Origin: Methylocystis sp. ATCC 49242
GTDB lineage: Bacteria > Pseudomonadota > Alphaproteobacteria > Rhizobiales > Beijerinckiaceae
Reading direction: 5' to 3'
Assembly (NCBI RefSeq): GCF_000188155.2
Contig: NZ_KE124774.1
Span: forward strand, 3,798,934-3,862,933
Length of the DNA: 64,000 nucleotides
Part shown: positions 30,077 to 39,555 of the stretch, one piece after another
How positions within the stretch are numbered: the first letter of the stretch is position 1
How the letters are laid out: each line of letters starts with the position of its first letter
Translations under genes and position numbers: made by a program
The notes under the pieces: model-generated
Database searches by the model: none
Told to the model about the DNA's origin: nothing
What the model saw: only the letters and a program-made list of their open reading frames with translations

Positions 30077-31870
30077 CTAGAACATGTCCTCGGGTAACGA
30101 CATCATCGTGTCGGCTCCGGTCGAAATGCGCGCGAGGCGCAGGCTCGTCTCGGGCAGCATGCGCTCCATGTAGAAGCGCGCCGTCGTGAGCTTTGCGTCC
30201 ATCCACGCGGCCGCGTCTGGCTCGCGCGCCTTCTTCTCGATCGCCGCACGGGCGATTCTCACCCACATCAGCCCGAGCGCCACGCGGCCGAAGAGATGCA
30301 TGTAGTCGTAGGACGCGGCGCCGGCGTTGTCGGGCTTGGCCATGGCGTTCTGCATCAGCCACATGGTCGCCTTCTGCAGGTCGGCGAGCGCTGACTGCGC
30401 CGGGGTCACAAAGGGCTTCATCGCTTCATCGCCGCTGAGCGAACCGAGAAATTCGGCCGAGTCCTTGAAATAGGCCATGATCGCGCGGCCGCCGTCTCGC
30501 GGCAGCTTGCGGCCGACGAGGTCGAGCGCCTGAATGCCGTTGGCGCCCTCGTAGATCATGGCGATGCGGGCGTCGCGGACGAACTGCTCCATGCCCCATT
30601 CGCGGATATAGCCGTGCCCGCCGAAGACCTGCTGCGCCTTCACGGCGTTGTCGAACCCGACATCCGTGAAGACGCCCTTCAGCACCGGCGTCAGCAGGCC
30701 TAGGCGATCCTCCGCCGCCTGACGCGCCGCCGGATCGTCGGAACGATGGGCGATGTCGCTGTCGAGCGCCGCCGCGAGCGCGAGGCCGCGCGCCGCCTCG
30801 TTGAACGACCTGATCTCGAGCAGCATGCGGCGGATGTCGGGATGCACGATGATCGGATCGGCGTTCTTGCCGGGGTTCTTCGGCCCGGTGAGCGCGCGGC
30901 CCTGCAGGCGCTCCCGCGCATAGGCGACGGCGTTCTGATAGGCGACCTCGGACTGGGAGAGGCCTTGCACGGCGACGCCCAGCCGCGCCTCGTTCATCAT
31001 CACGAACATGGCGTTCAGGCCACGATTGGCCTCGCCGACGAGAAAGCCCTGCGCGCCGTCGTAGTTCATCACGCAGGTGGCGTTGCCGTGGATGCCCATC
31101 TTTTCTTCGATGGAGCCGCAGGCGACGCCATTGCGCGCGCCGAGCGAGCCGTCCGGGTTCACCAGAATCTTCGGCACGATGAAGAGCGAAATGCCCTTCA
31201 CGCCGGCCGGGGCGCCCTCGATCCGGGCCAGCACGAGATGTATGATGTTTTCGGCCAGATCATGCTCGCCGGCCGAGATGAAGATCTTCTGACCGGTGAT
31301 CGAATAGCTGCCGTCGGCGCGCGGGACGGCCTTGGTCGTGAGCAGGCCGAGGTCCGTGCCGCATTGCGGCTCGGTCAGGTTCATCGTGCCGGTCCAGCGG
31401 CCTTCGGTCATTTTCGGCGCGTAGAGGCGCTTCTGTTCGTCGGAGCCATGGGTCAGCAGCGCCGCGAGCGCGCCCTGCGTCAGGCCGGGATACATGGCGA
31501 AAGCCATGTTCGCCGAGGAGGCGAATTCGCTCATCGGCATGGTCAGCGTATAGGGTAGGCCCTGTCCGCCATATTCTTCCGGCACGGGCAGGCCGATCCA
31601 GCCGCCCTGCGCATAGGCGTCGAAGGCCGCCTTGAAGCCCGGCGGCGCAGCGACGCTTGCGTCAGGCTTGCGCGTGCAACCCACGGCGTCGCCCGACTGG
31701 TTCAGCGGCGTGAGAACCTCCTCGCAAAGCTTCCCCGCCTCGGAGAGAATCTGCGCCGCCACGTCCGGGGTGACGTCCGCGAAACCGGGAAGACTTCCGA
31801 ACTGCTGGAAATTCAGCACGTCGTTGAGGAGAAAAAGCGTGTCGTCGACCGGCGCCCTATAGCTCGGCAT
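30077..31870 (-). CDS. Acyl-CoA dehydrogenase, long form with C-terminal domain
   Basis: This is a 597-residue flavoprotein from ATG 31870, which has AAGGAGG upstream; a longer frame to 31987 is less likely. The acyl-CoA dehydrogenase core includes the flavin/substrate motif MNLTEPQCGTDLG and IFISAGEHDL, and the C-terminal FGGHGYIREWG and MIYEGANGIQALDL segments. The extra C-terminal domain places it with the DmdC/AcdA-like long dehydrogenases found in alphaproteobacteria. It is the first gene of the beta-oxidation set. Chain-length preference is unknown. Confidence 0.92.
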   Translation of the reverse strand: MPSYRAPVDDTLFLLNDVLNFQQFGSLPGFADVTPDVAAQILSEAGKLCEEVLTPLNQSGDAVGCTRKPDASVAAPPGFKAAFDAYAQGGWIGLPVPEEYGGQGLPYTLTMPMSEFASSANMAFAMYPGLTQGALAALLTHGSDEQKRLYAPKMTEGRWTGTMNLTEPQCGTDLGLLTTKAVPRADGSYSITGQKIFISAGEHDLAENIIHLVLARIEGAPAGVKGISLFIVPKILVNPDGSLGARNGVACGSIEEKMGIHGNATCVMNYDGAQGFLVGEANRGLNAMFVMMNEARLGVAVQGLSQSEVAYQNAVAYARERLQGRALTGPKNPGKNADPIIVHPDIRRMLLEIRSFNEAARGLALAAALDSDIAHRSDDPAARQAAEDRLGLLTPVLKGVFTDVGFDNAVKAQQVFGGHGYIREWGMEQFVRDARIAMIYEGANGIQALDLVGRKLPRDGGRAIMAYFKDSAEFLGSLSGDEAMKPFVTPAQSALADLQKATMWLMQNAMAKPDNAGAASYDYMHLFGRVALGLMWVRIARAAIEKKAREPDAAAWMDAKLTTARFYMERMLPETSLRLARISTGADTMMSLPEDMF

Positions 31871-32243
31871 ATACGCCTCCTTGAAAGTCAACGCTTTTCC
31901 GCCGCGCCGCGCGCGCCGGCGAAGCGCCGACGCGTCATAGGTAGATAGGCGAGCGGAGCCGCGCAATAGGCGGTGAACGTCGCTCACAACTCTTGATGCG
32001 GCGGCAGGATAGATGTTTCAATGGTTAAGCTTACGAATCACAGCCACGGCAGGGTCGGCCGCAAAGGTGAATGAAACGGCGCCGGTTGAGCTAAATCTTA
32101 ACCGCTTATTTACCTTGATTGACGGAAAGTCGTCGCCGTTGGCGCCCCGCGCCCCGAGTTAAGCGCGATTCGCGCGGTTCCGAGTCGGTTCCCTTCGTCT
32201 CTTCAACATCTTGCCCACGGGCCTCGACCCGCCGGACACCCAC
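31871..32243. other. Divergent promoter region of the beta-oxidation set and the PodJ-like gene
   Basis: These 373 bases lie upstream of both transcription units. They become AT-richer between 32010 and 32125. They contain a CtrA-like motif (listed separately) and two GANTC methylation sites at 32035-32039 and 32167-32171. No RNA gene was recognised. Confidence 0.5.
32098..32113 (+). promoter_or_regulatory. CtrA-like binding motif upstream of the PodJ-like gene
   Basis: TTAA-N7-TTTAC matches the CtrA consensus TTAA-N7-TTAAC except for one base in the second half-site. It lies about 130 bases before the chosen start of the PodJ-like gene. CtrA controls polarity genes in Caulobacter, so the placement is suggestive; one imperfect match can occur by chance. 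Confidence 0.35.
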
Positions 32244-35200
32244 ATGACCAAGGCTCTTTCGCGCAATCTCCGTGGCCTCGATTACGACACGCGCGAGGCG
32301 GCCCGGGCGGCCGCGCGCCGCTCTGGAAAGAGCCTGGGCGACTGGCTCGACGACGCGATTCGCGAGAAAGCGGACGAACTCCCGGAGGAGGATTTCGACT
32401 CCGACGAGGATGGCGACGGCGACCGTCTCGACGCCGCCGCGCGCCGGCTCGCCCGTTCGCGGCGCGAGCCCGAGCCGCCGCGCGAAACCCGCCGCTGGCG
32501 CGACGACGCCGAGGATCGTCGCGAAGCCTCGCAGCGGTGCCAAAGCCGCCGGGAGCCGGAATTCGACCATGAGCCGCGCCACAAGGAGCCGCGCGGCGGC
32601 GCGCATCGCGGTCGGGAGCGCCGTGACTGGGAAAGCGAGGGCGACGCTCCGCGCCGCTGGCGCGACGAGGAGCCGCCGCGGATCGATCCGCGCGCGATCG
32701 TCGACGACGCCGCCGCCATCGTCGAGAAGCGCCTCGCCGAGAGCGAGCGCCAGACCGCCCGCGCGCTCGACAATCTCGCGGGGCTCATCAAGCGCAGCCA
32801 GCGCCGCGACGACGGCGCGGACGTCAAAAAGGTGATCGCCGCCTTCGCCCAGCGCACGGAGGAAAGCGAGCGCCAGACCGCCCATGCCCTGAACGACATC
32901 GCCGCCGTTCTCGAAAACGGCCAGCGCGAACGCGACGCGGCCGAGAGCGGGATCGCCGCGCTCGCCGACAGGCTCGGCCGCATCGAAAGCCGGCTCAGCG
33001 AGCAGCCGGGCGCGAACGCCACTGTTCGTCCGATCCGCAGCGCGCTCGCGCGTCTCGAGTCACGCCTCGACAAGCTGTCGAGCGAGGATCGCACAGCTGA
33101 CTTCGAGGACGCGTTGAGCGGACTCGACAAGCGCCTCGCCGACATCGCCCGCCGGCTCGACGAGGACGCCCGCGAACGCGAGGAGCGCGAGCGCCAGGCC
33201 AGGCTCGCGCCAGTCGCGCCGCCCGCGCCCGCGGCTCCGCAGCCGGTCGCGCCCGCCCTCGACATGAACGGGGCCAGCGCCGCCGCGCTGGAGCAGGGCC
33301 TGCGCCGCGTCGAGCCGCGCACGCGCCGTCCGCTCGTCGACGCCATCGCTGAAATCACGCAACGACAGCGCATTCTCGACGAGGACATCGTCCGCGCCAG
33401 CGCGCCGATTCCCGCCCCCGCTCCCGAGCCGGACGTCTGGGGCGGCGAGCCGCCGGCCCAGCGCTTCGCGTCCCTGCAGGCGACGCTCGACGCGATCGCG
33501 CAACAGCTCGACACGGTTCGTCAGGACTCCGGCGAACGCGCCGACCAGCAGATGGTCGTCATGCGCCAGGTCGAAGGTCTTCGGCGCGAGGTCGAGGACA
33601 TGTCGCGCGCCATCGACGATCTCGCGCCGCGCGCCTCCGTCGCCGCCGTCGAAACCGCGCTGCGCGATCTCGCGCATCGCATCGAGTCGCAGCGCCATCG
33701 CGGCGTCGCCGACGATCTCCTCGCCCCGGCCGAGCGCATCGCCGGCGAATTGCGCGCGGTGATCAGGGAGCTCGATCCGAGCCCGATCGTGCGTAACCTT
33801 CATGCCGATGTGGAAACCATCGGCCGCCGTCTCGACGCCATGCAGGCGTCGAACCCCGACGATTCGATCGCCCTGCGCGAACTCTCCCTGCAGACGCGCG
33901 AATTGTCGGAGCAGACGCACGAAATCAAGCAGCAGCTTTCCGCGCTCGCGGCGCGCCCCCTGCCGCTCGAAAAGCTCGAGACGCGGCTCTTCGATCTGAG
34001 CCAGCGCGTCGACGCTCTGGCGCTCGCCCACAGCAACGCCTCCAAGGCCGCCGCCGCGCTCGACATGGGCGAACTCGTGCGCGCGATCCGCGCCATTGTC
34101 GCGGCGGAGACGGGCAGCGGCTTCGAGACCTTCAATCATCGTCTGGACCAGCTCGCCGGCAAGCTCGACGACGCCGTCGCGCGCGTCGGCGGCAAACGCT
34201 TCGACGAACTCGGCGAGCGCATCGACGCGCTCGGCAAGTCGCTCGCGCAGCGCATCGACAAGAGCGCCGCGCAGCAGAAGCCCGTGGATACGGGGCCGCT
34301 GGAGCAGCTCGTCGCCAAGCTCGCCAAGAAGATCGACTCGGCGCTCGATCATAAATCCCATGCGCCGGCCTTCGAGGAAATCGGCCGCAAGATCGAGCGT
34401 CTCGAAACCCGCTTTGCCGATCCCGCGCCCAAGGAATCCATCGCCCGTATCGAGGCGATGCTGGCGAAGCCTGTCGCCGACCGGCAGTTCGCCGAACTCG
34501 CCCAGCGCATCGACCTCGTGCACAAGACGCTGGCGCAGCGGCTTGAGCAGGGCGTCGGCCCGAGCGAAGCCGCCGACGTGCGCTACATCGAGGAGCTGGT
34601 GCGCGGCCTCGACCAGAAGATCGAGACCGCGCTCGAAGCGGGCGTGAGGCAGCCCGAGCTGCAGGCGATCGAAAACCAGATCGGCCAGCTCTCCCGCAAG
34701 ATCGACCGGCTCGAGGACCCGACCGCCAATCCGAAGCTGGGCGCGCTGCTCGCGCGGCCGCAGCACAATCCGCAACTCGACGACATTTCCGATCGTCTCG
34801 AACGCATGCAGCTCGCGCTGGCTCAGCGCGCGGAAGAGGGCGCGCGCGTCGAGGCGCGTCAGAGCGATCTCGCGGCGCTCGTTTCGGAACTCGCCGACCG
34901 CATGAATCAGGCGCTCGATCCGCGCGACGACACAGCGGCGCTGAAAGCTCTGGAGAGCCAGATCGGCGCGCTGTCGCAGCGTCTCGACCGCAATGACCAC
35001 AACGGCGCCGCGCTCGCCGCGATCGAATCGAAGATCGGCGGGCTCGTCGCCCAGATCGAGGACGCGCGCACGGCGACGACTCTCGCGGCCGAAGAGGCCG
35101 TCCGCCGCGCGACGCAGGACATTCTGCGCGAAGCGTCGAGCGCCGATCCCTCCGCCCTGCGCGCCGCGGTCGAACGTGAACTCACCGACATCCGCAAGAC

Positions 35201-36935
35201 GCAGGACGAGAGCGGCCAGCGGACGCATGAAACGCTGCTCGCCGTGCATGAGACGCTGGAGCGCGTGGTCGACCGGCTCGCCATGTTCGAGGACGAGCTG
35301 AGCGAAATCCGCAGCGCGCCCGCGCCCGCCTCTGTCGCCGCGCCCGCGGCGCCTGCGCCGTCGCCAGCGCCCGAGCCCGTGACGGCGACCCGCAGACGCG
35401 CGGAGGATTGGCCGGCCGTGAACTCGCCGCGCCAGCCCAACGCGCGCCTGATCGCCGAGCCCGTGGCTCCTGCGGCCGAGCCGCGCCGTGGCCGGGTAGA
35501 GACGAGCGACGACGAAGACCTGATGGACTTTCTGCTGCCGCCGGGCGGCGGCGGCGGGCGGCGCGAGCCCCCACTGTCCGCGCCCGCGTCGGTCGAGGAG
35601 GAGGAGGAGGACGTCGCCCCGGTCGGCCCGCGTTCGGTGCAGTCGGACTTCATCGCCGCCGCCCGCCGCGCCGCCCAGCAGGCGGCGCTCGACGCCAGCG
35701 CGGCGGAGTCGCAGCACGCCCGCCGCGCCGCCGCGCGCGCCAGGGTCGACGCTCCCGAAGCCCGCGAAGGCGGGAAGATCGCGAAGTTCGGCTCGATCGG
35801 CGCCGCCATTCAGGAGCGCAAGCGCCCCCTGCTTCTCGGTCTCGGCGCGATCGTGCTGCTGATTGGCGCCTATCAGATCGCCCGCGTCAGCATCCAGGGC
35901 GTCGATAACGGCGCCTCGACCCATCAGGAGCATCAGGAGGCCGAAGCCGCCGCGCCGGCGCCGACGACCGCCGACGCGGCTCCGAAGGCCGAGGCCCCCG
36001 AGACTCCGGCGGCGCCCGTCGCCACGCCGAAAGACGCGCCGCCGCCGCGCATGATCTCCCCACCGCAGGCGACCGATCCGACAAAGCCCCAAACGCGCGG
36101 CGCCCCGCCGCGTATGATCTCTCCCCCGCGCGCCGAGGATTCGAGCCCCGCGCAGACGCCGGCAGGCGCCGCAAGCCTCGAAACGCCGGTCGATCCGACG
36201 CCGACCGGCGCGATCAGCCCCGCGCCGGTCAATCCGCTGTCCGCGACCGACGCGACCAACGCCATCAAGGCGCTCGCAGCCGGGGGCGACGCCGCCGCGC
36301 AGTACGAGATGGGCGTCCGCTACGCCGATGGCCGAGGCGTCGGCCGCGACGCGCGGACCGCCGCACAATGGTTCGAGAAGGCGGCGGCGCAGGGTCTTGC
36401 GCCGGCGCAGTATCGGCTGGGCTCGCTCTACGAGAAGGGCGTCGGCGTCGAGCGCGACTTTGCGAGCGCCAGGAAATGGTATCAATCCGCCGCGGACGCC
36501 GGCAACGCTCGCGCCATGCACAATCTCGCCGTGCTTGTCGCCGAGGGCGGCGACGGCAAGCCGGATTACACGGCGGCGGCGCAATGGTTCCGAAAGGCGG
36601 CGGAATTCGGCGTTCGCGACAGCCAGTTCAATCTCGCGATCCTCTATGCCAGAGGACTCGGCGTCGAGCAGAATCTAATCCAGTCCTATCTCTGGTTCGC
36701 CGCCGCCGCCCAGCAGGGCGACGCCGACGCCGGCAAAAAGCGCGATGAGGTCGGGGCGCGGCTGGACTCGAAGGAACTCGCGACGGCGAAGGCGCTCGCC
36801 GAGGGCTTCCACGCCAGGGAGCCGATCCGCGACGCCAACGACGTGCTCCCTCCGAAACTCGGCGGGCAGGCGGTGAAGGACCCCGTGAAGGCGCCGGTCA
36901 AGCCGGGCGCGAAGGCGAAGGTTTCGCAGATTTGA
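32244..36935 (+). CDS. PodJ-like polar localization protein with Sel1 repeats
   Basis: This is a 1563-residue protein from ATG 32244. The short N-terminal motif (LDYDTREAARAAARRSGKSL) is followed by a very long Ala/Arg/Glu-rich coiled-coil region (about residues 150-1090), a Pro/Ala linker, one membrane segment near 1193-1214 (LLLGLGAIVLLIGAY), a periplasmic Pro-rich stretch and four Sel1 repeats (about 1345-1500). This order matches alphaproteobacterial PodJ-type scaffolds: cytoplasmic coiled coil, single membrane pass, periplasmic Sel1. In Caulobacter such a protein marks the new pole. The start has little ribosome-site support; TTG at 32211 is an alternative. The C-terminal peptidoglycan-binding domain of Caulobacter PodJ was not seen. 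Confidence 0.85.
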   Translation: MTKALSRNLRGLDYDTREAARAAARRSGKSLGDWLDDAIREKADELPEEDFDSDEDGDGDRLDAAARRLARSRREPEPPRETRRWRDDAEDRREASQRCQSRREPEFDHEPRHKEPRGGAHRGRERRDWESEGDAPRRWRDEEPPRIDPRAIVDDAAAIVEKRLAESERQTARALDNLAGLIKRSQRRDDGADVKKVIAAFAQRTEESERQTAHALNDIAAVLENGQRERDAAESGIAALADRLGRIESRLSEQPGANATVRPIRSALARLESRLDKLSSEDRTADFEDALSGLDKRLADIARRLDEDAREREERERQARLAPVAPPAPAAPQPVAPALDMNGASAAALEQGLRRVEPRTRRPLVDAIAEITQRQRILDEDIVRASAPIPAPAPEPDVWGGEPPAQRFASLQATLDAIAQQLDTVRQDSGERADQQMVVMRQVEGLRREVEDMSRAIDDLAPRASVAAVETALRDLAHRIESQRHRGVADDLLAPAERIAGELRAVIRELDPSPIVRNLHADVETIGRRLDAMQASNPDDSIALRELSLQTRELSEQTHEIKQQLSALAARPLPLEKLETRLFDLSQRVDALALAHSNASKAAAALDMGELVRAIRAIVAAETGSGFETFNHRLDQLAGKLDDAVARVGGKRFDELGERIDALGKSLAQRIDKSAAQQKPVDTGPLEQLVAKLAKKIDSALDHKSHAPAFEEIGRKIERLETRFADPAPKESIARIEAMLAKPVADRQFAELAQRIDLVHKTLAQRLEQGVGPSEAADVRYIEELVRGLDQKIETALEAGVRQPELQAIENQIGQLSRKIDRLEDPTANPKLGALLARPQHNPQLDDISDRLERMQLALAQRAEEGARVEARQSDLAALVSELADRMNQALDPRDDTAALKALESQIGALSQRLDRNDHNGAALAAIESKIGGLVAQIEDARTATTLAAEEAVRRATQDILREASSADPSALRAAVERELTDIRKTQDESGQRTHETLLAVHETLERVVDRLAMFEDELSEIRSAPAPASVAAPAAPAPSPAPEPVTATRRRAEDWPAVNSPRQPNARLIAEPVAPAAEPRRGRVETSDDEDLMDFLLPPGGGGGRREPPLSAPASVEEEEEDVAPVGPRSVQSDFIAAARRAAQQAALDASAAESQHARRAAARARVDAPEAREGGKIAKFGSIGAAIQERKRPLLLGLGAIVLLIGAYQIARVSIQGVDNGASTHQEHQEAEAAAPAPTTADAAPKAEAPETPAAPVATPKDAPPPRMISPPQATDPTKPQTRGAPPRMISPPRAEDSSPAQTPAGAASLETPVDPTPTGAISPAPVNPLSATDATNAIKALAAGGDAAAQYEMGVRYADGRGVGRDARTAAQWFEKAAAQGLAPAQYRLGSLYEKGVGVERDFASARKWYQSAADAGNARAMHNLAVLVAEGGDGKPDYTAAAQWFRKAAEFGVRDSQFNLAILYARGLGVEQNLIQSYLWFAAAAQQGDADAGKKRDEVGARLDSKELATAKALAEGFHAREPIRDANDVLPPKLGGQAVKDPVKAPVKPGAKAKVSQI

Positions 36936-37037
36936 CGGGGCAGGGGCGACGGTTTTCGAGGCGTTAATGATTCGTCTACGAAATCGCTTCTATTGTCCTG
37001 ATCCAGCGGGCCTGATGACCCTGTTGGAGAGTGAGAG

Positions 37038-37337
37038 ATGAGAAAGACCCTCGCCGCCCTTCCCGCCGCTCTTGCGATCGGGACGCTTGCGCTGGCGCCG
37101 TCGACGCCTGCGCGGGCGGACTCCGCCGGCCCCGCCATTGCGGCCGGGATCGGCGGCTTCGCGCTCGGCGCCATCGCAGGCGGCGCGCTCGCCCAGCCGC
37201 GACCGCCCGTCGTCTACGCCGAGCCGGTCTATGTCGCGCCGCCGCCGCCTCCGCCGCATTGCTGGGTCGAGCGCCGTCCGGTGTTCGACGAATGGGGCTA
37301 TCAGGTCGGCTTCCGCCCGCGCCGCATCTGCGACTGA
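37038..37337 (+). CDS. Small exported Pro-rich protein, 99 residues
   Basis: A signal peptide covers residues 1-27 (ARADS), followed by a glycine-rich hydrophobic stretch (AAGIGGFALGAIAGGALA) and a YAEPVYVAPPPPPPHCW segment ending in CD. This layout is common in small surface or periplasmic proteins of Rhizobiales with no known role. GGAGAG precedes the ATG and a terminator follows. Confidence 0.75.
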   Translation: MRKTLAALPAALAIGTLALAPSTPARADSAGPAIAAGIGGFALGAIAGGALAQPRPPVVYAEPVYVAPPPPPPHCWVERRPVFDEWGYQVGFRPRRICD

Positions 37338-37365
37338 GGCGCGACCGTCGCTGTGTCCCTTGGAA

Positions 37366-37400
37366 CTCCCGCGGAGAAATTTGCGGGAGCTTTCGTTTTT
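37366..37400 (+). terminator. Rho-independent terminator
   Basis: Stem CTCCCGC (37366-37372) pairs with GCGGGAG (37383-37389), a 10-base loop between, followed by CTTTCGTTTTT. It ends the transcript of the small exported protein gene and lies before the transglycosylase gene. Confidence 0.8.
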
Positions 37401-37447
37401 GGCGCGCCTTCCATGAAAATTAACCATGTGCGAGGTAATCTCCCGGC

Positions 37448-38623
37448 ATGAAGGCGAATCACCTGCTTGCGGCCGGGGCCGCGCTTCTCTTCGCTTCGGC
37501 GCCGGCGCGCGCCGACTGGTCCTCCTGTCTGGGCGGCCTGCGCCATTCGGCGGCCGGGGCCGGCGTGAGCCAGCAGACCATTGTCTCGGCGACCGACGGG
37601 CTGGAGCCCAATGACGCGGTCAGCTTCATGGACAAGCAGCCGGAGTTCACGACGCCGGTCTGGGATTATGTCGCGGGGCTCGTCGATGAGGAGCGCGTCG
37701 AGGAAGGCCGCGCCATGCTGCACAAGCACGCGGCCGCGCTGCACGCCGCCGAGAGCCGCTTCGGCGTCGATCCGGCGACCGTGGTGGCCGTCTGGGGCGT
37801 CGAATCCGATTTCGGCAAGAGTTTCGGCAAGCGGCCTGTGGTGCAGTCGCTGGCGACGCTCGCCTGCGAGGCGCCGCGCCGTAACGATTACTGGCGCAAG
37901 GAATTCGTCGCCGCGCTGAAGATTCTCGACAGCGGCGACATTCGCGCCGACGAATTCATGGGCTCATGGGCGGGCGCCTTCGGGCACACGCAATTCATGC
38001 CGTCGACATTCCTGGGCGCGGCGGTCGATCACGACGGAGACGGACGGCGCAACATCGCGAGCTCGGCCGCCGACTCGCTCGGCTCGACGGCGAATTACCT
38101 GCGCCGTAGCGGCTGGCGCTCCGGCGAGCGCTGGGGCTTCGAGGTGCGGCTGCCGGAGGGCTATTCGGGCCCGAGCGGCCGGACGCGCAAGCAGCCCATG
38201 TCCTTCTGGGAAGCGCGCGGGATCACGCGGCTCGACGGCGGCGGGCTGGGCGGCGGCTCGGCGGGGCTGCTGTTGCCGGCCGGACGCAACGGCCCGGCCT
38301 TCCTGGTGACGAAGAATTTCGACGCGGTCTACGCCTACAACGCCGCCGAGTCCTATGCGCTGGCGATCTGCGTGCTCTCCGACCGCCTTCGCGGCCGCCC
38401 CGGCATCCAGACGCCCTGGCCGACGGACGATCCGGGGCTTTCGCGCGCCGAACGCCGCGAGTTGCAATCGCTGCTTATCCGCGCGGGTTACGAAGTTGGC
38501 GATCCTGACGGCGTGATCGGGACCAAGACCAAAGAGGCGATCGCCGACTTCCAGGGCCGCGTCGGCCTGCCGCGAAATGGCCGCGCGAGTCTGAAAGTGC
38601 TCAACGCGCTACGCGGGCGGTGA
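37448..38623 (+). CDS. Lytic murein transglycosylase, MltB type, with peptidoglycan-binding domain
   Basis: This is a 391-residue exported enzyme that cleaves the glycan strand to 1,6-anhydro products. A signal peptide covers about residues 1-22 (ARAD). The transglycosylase domain has the catalytic Glu in WGVESDFGKSFG and the AFGHTQFMPSTF motif. A C-terminal PG_binding_1 domain starts around residue 325 (QSLLIRAGYEVGDPDGVIG). The N-terminus lacks a lipobox, so it is soluble periplasmic rather than a lipoprotein. Confidence 0.92.
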   Translation: MKANHLLAAGAALLFASAPARADWSSCLGGLRHSAAGAGVSQQTIVSATDGLEPNDAVSFMDKQPEFTTPVWDYVAGLVDEERVEEGRAMLHKHAAALHAAESRFGVDPATVVAVWGVESDFGKSFGKRPVVQSLATLACEAPRRNDYWRKEFVAALKILDSGDIRADEFMGSWAGAFGHTQFMPSTFLGAAVDHDGDGRRNIASSAADSLGSTANYLRRSGWRSGERWGFEVRLPEGYSGPSGRTRKQPMSFWEARGITRLDGGGLGGGSAGLLLPAGRNGPAFLVTKNFDAVYAYNAAESYALAICVLSDRLRGRPGIQTPWPTDDPGLSRAERRELQSLLIRAGYEVGDPDGVIGTKTKEAIADFQGRVGLPRNGRASLKVLNALRGR

Positions 38624-38775
38624 GCGAACCGGGCGATGACGCGCCCGCCTCGCCGCTCAGTTCCAGCGTTCACTGGAAGGTGATCTGCGGTCTTCCATCC
38701 GAACGCGCAACAATTTATGAAGTTGAAGCACGTTCGGCGCGCCCGGAGTCGATGTGGAGTGGATGAACACGACGC

Positions 38776-39501
38776 ATGCAAGACAGTCTGATTGTGTTCA
38801 ACCATATTCCGAGAACCTCCGGTTCTTCGATCCACGCATCTTTCGACGAGGCGTTGAAGTCAAGAAACTTTTTTGTTTTCAACGGATCTCTTGAAGACGA
38901 GCAGAAATTTGCTGCGGCCTTTAATGACAGAGGCGCGGGCGTCTTCTACACGGGCGGTCACATCGGGTTCCAACGTCTGCAAAAACTCGGTCTGCTGAAC
39001 GACGAGAATTTGCTGTTTTCGATCGTCCGCGATCCAGTCGAACGCATGCTTTCGCTGTATTACCTGATGCGGCGCAGTCCCGATTGGCAACCGCACATCG
39101 CCGCACATGTCGGCGACAGGGATTTTGCCTATTATTACGACTTCTGTCGTGAAAAAGGCTTTCACACCGGCAACGCCCAGTGCCGGGCGATCGCCGGCGT
39201 CGAGAGCTTCGAGGCGGCGCGCGAAAGGGTTTCGCAGCATTATTCCCTCGTCGGCTGCCTGTCGCATGTGGCGATGACATACAACGCGCTGGAAGTGATT
39301 GTTCGCAACTTTTTGCCCGAATTCCGTTACCTCGGCCCCATGAACGAAGCCCCGAGAGACGGACAGACAATCAGCTCCGGACTGGCGGAGCGGATCAGGC
39401 AGGACAGCTCCGAAGACTGCCTGCTCGTCGATTTCATCGAGCGCGATTGCGGCGGCCTGTTTTCCCGTTCTCTGCAGCGCTGGAGCCTCGCCCGAGGCTG
39501 A
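38776..39501 (+). CDS. Sulfotransferase family 2 protein
   Basis: This 241-residue protein transfers sulfate from PAPS. The 5'-phosphosulfate loop HIPRTSGSSI is at residues 10-19 and the 3'-phosphate motif SIVRDPVERMLSLYY is near 82-96. It starts at an ATG after a short AT-rich stretch and looks less GC-rich at its 5' end than its neighbours. It stands alone between the transglycosylase and a convergent transporter gene. The acceptor, perhaps a surface glycan, cannot be told. Confidence 0.85.
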   Translation: MQDSLIVFNHIPRTSGSSIHASFDEALKSRNFFVFNGSLEDEQKFAAAFNDRGAGVFYTGGHIGFQRLQKLGLLNDENLLFSIVRDPVERMLSLYYLMRRSPDWQPHIAAHVGDRDFAYYYDFCREKGFHTGNAQCRAIAGVESFEAARERVSQHYSLVGCLSHVAMTYNALEVIVRNFLPEFRYLGPMNEAPRDGQTISSGLAERIRQDSSEDCLLVDFIERDCGGLFSRSLQRWSLARG

Positions 39502-39555
39502 GTCCGGCAAGTCGGGACATTCGACCTGCGTTTCGCCCCGATCGGAGCCGGCGTC

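Noticed and set aside
33060-36584. A minus-strand open frame of more than 1100 codons opposite the PodJ-like gene.
   Set aside because: It is a high-GC shadow: Arg/Gly/Leu-biased, no recognisable domain, and antiparallel to a gene with clear architecture. Similar shadows opposite mfd (17196-18704, 15315-16970), typA (61770-63548) and the FadJ-like gene (27267-28661) were dropped for the same reason.
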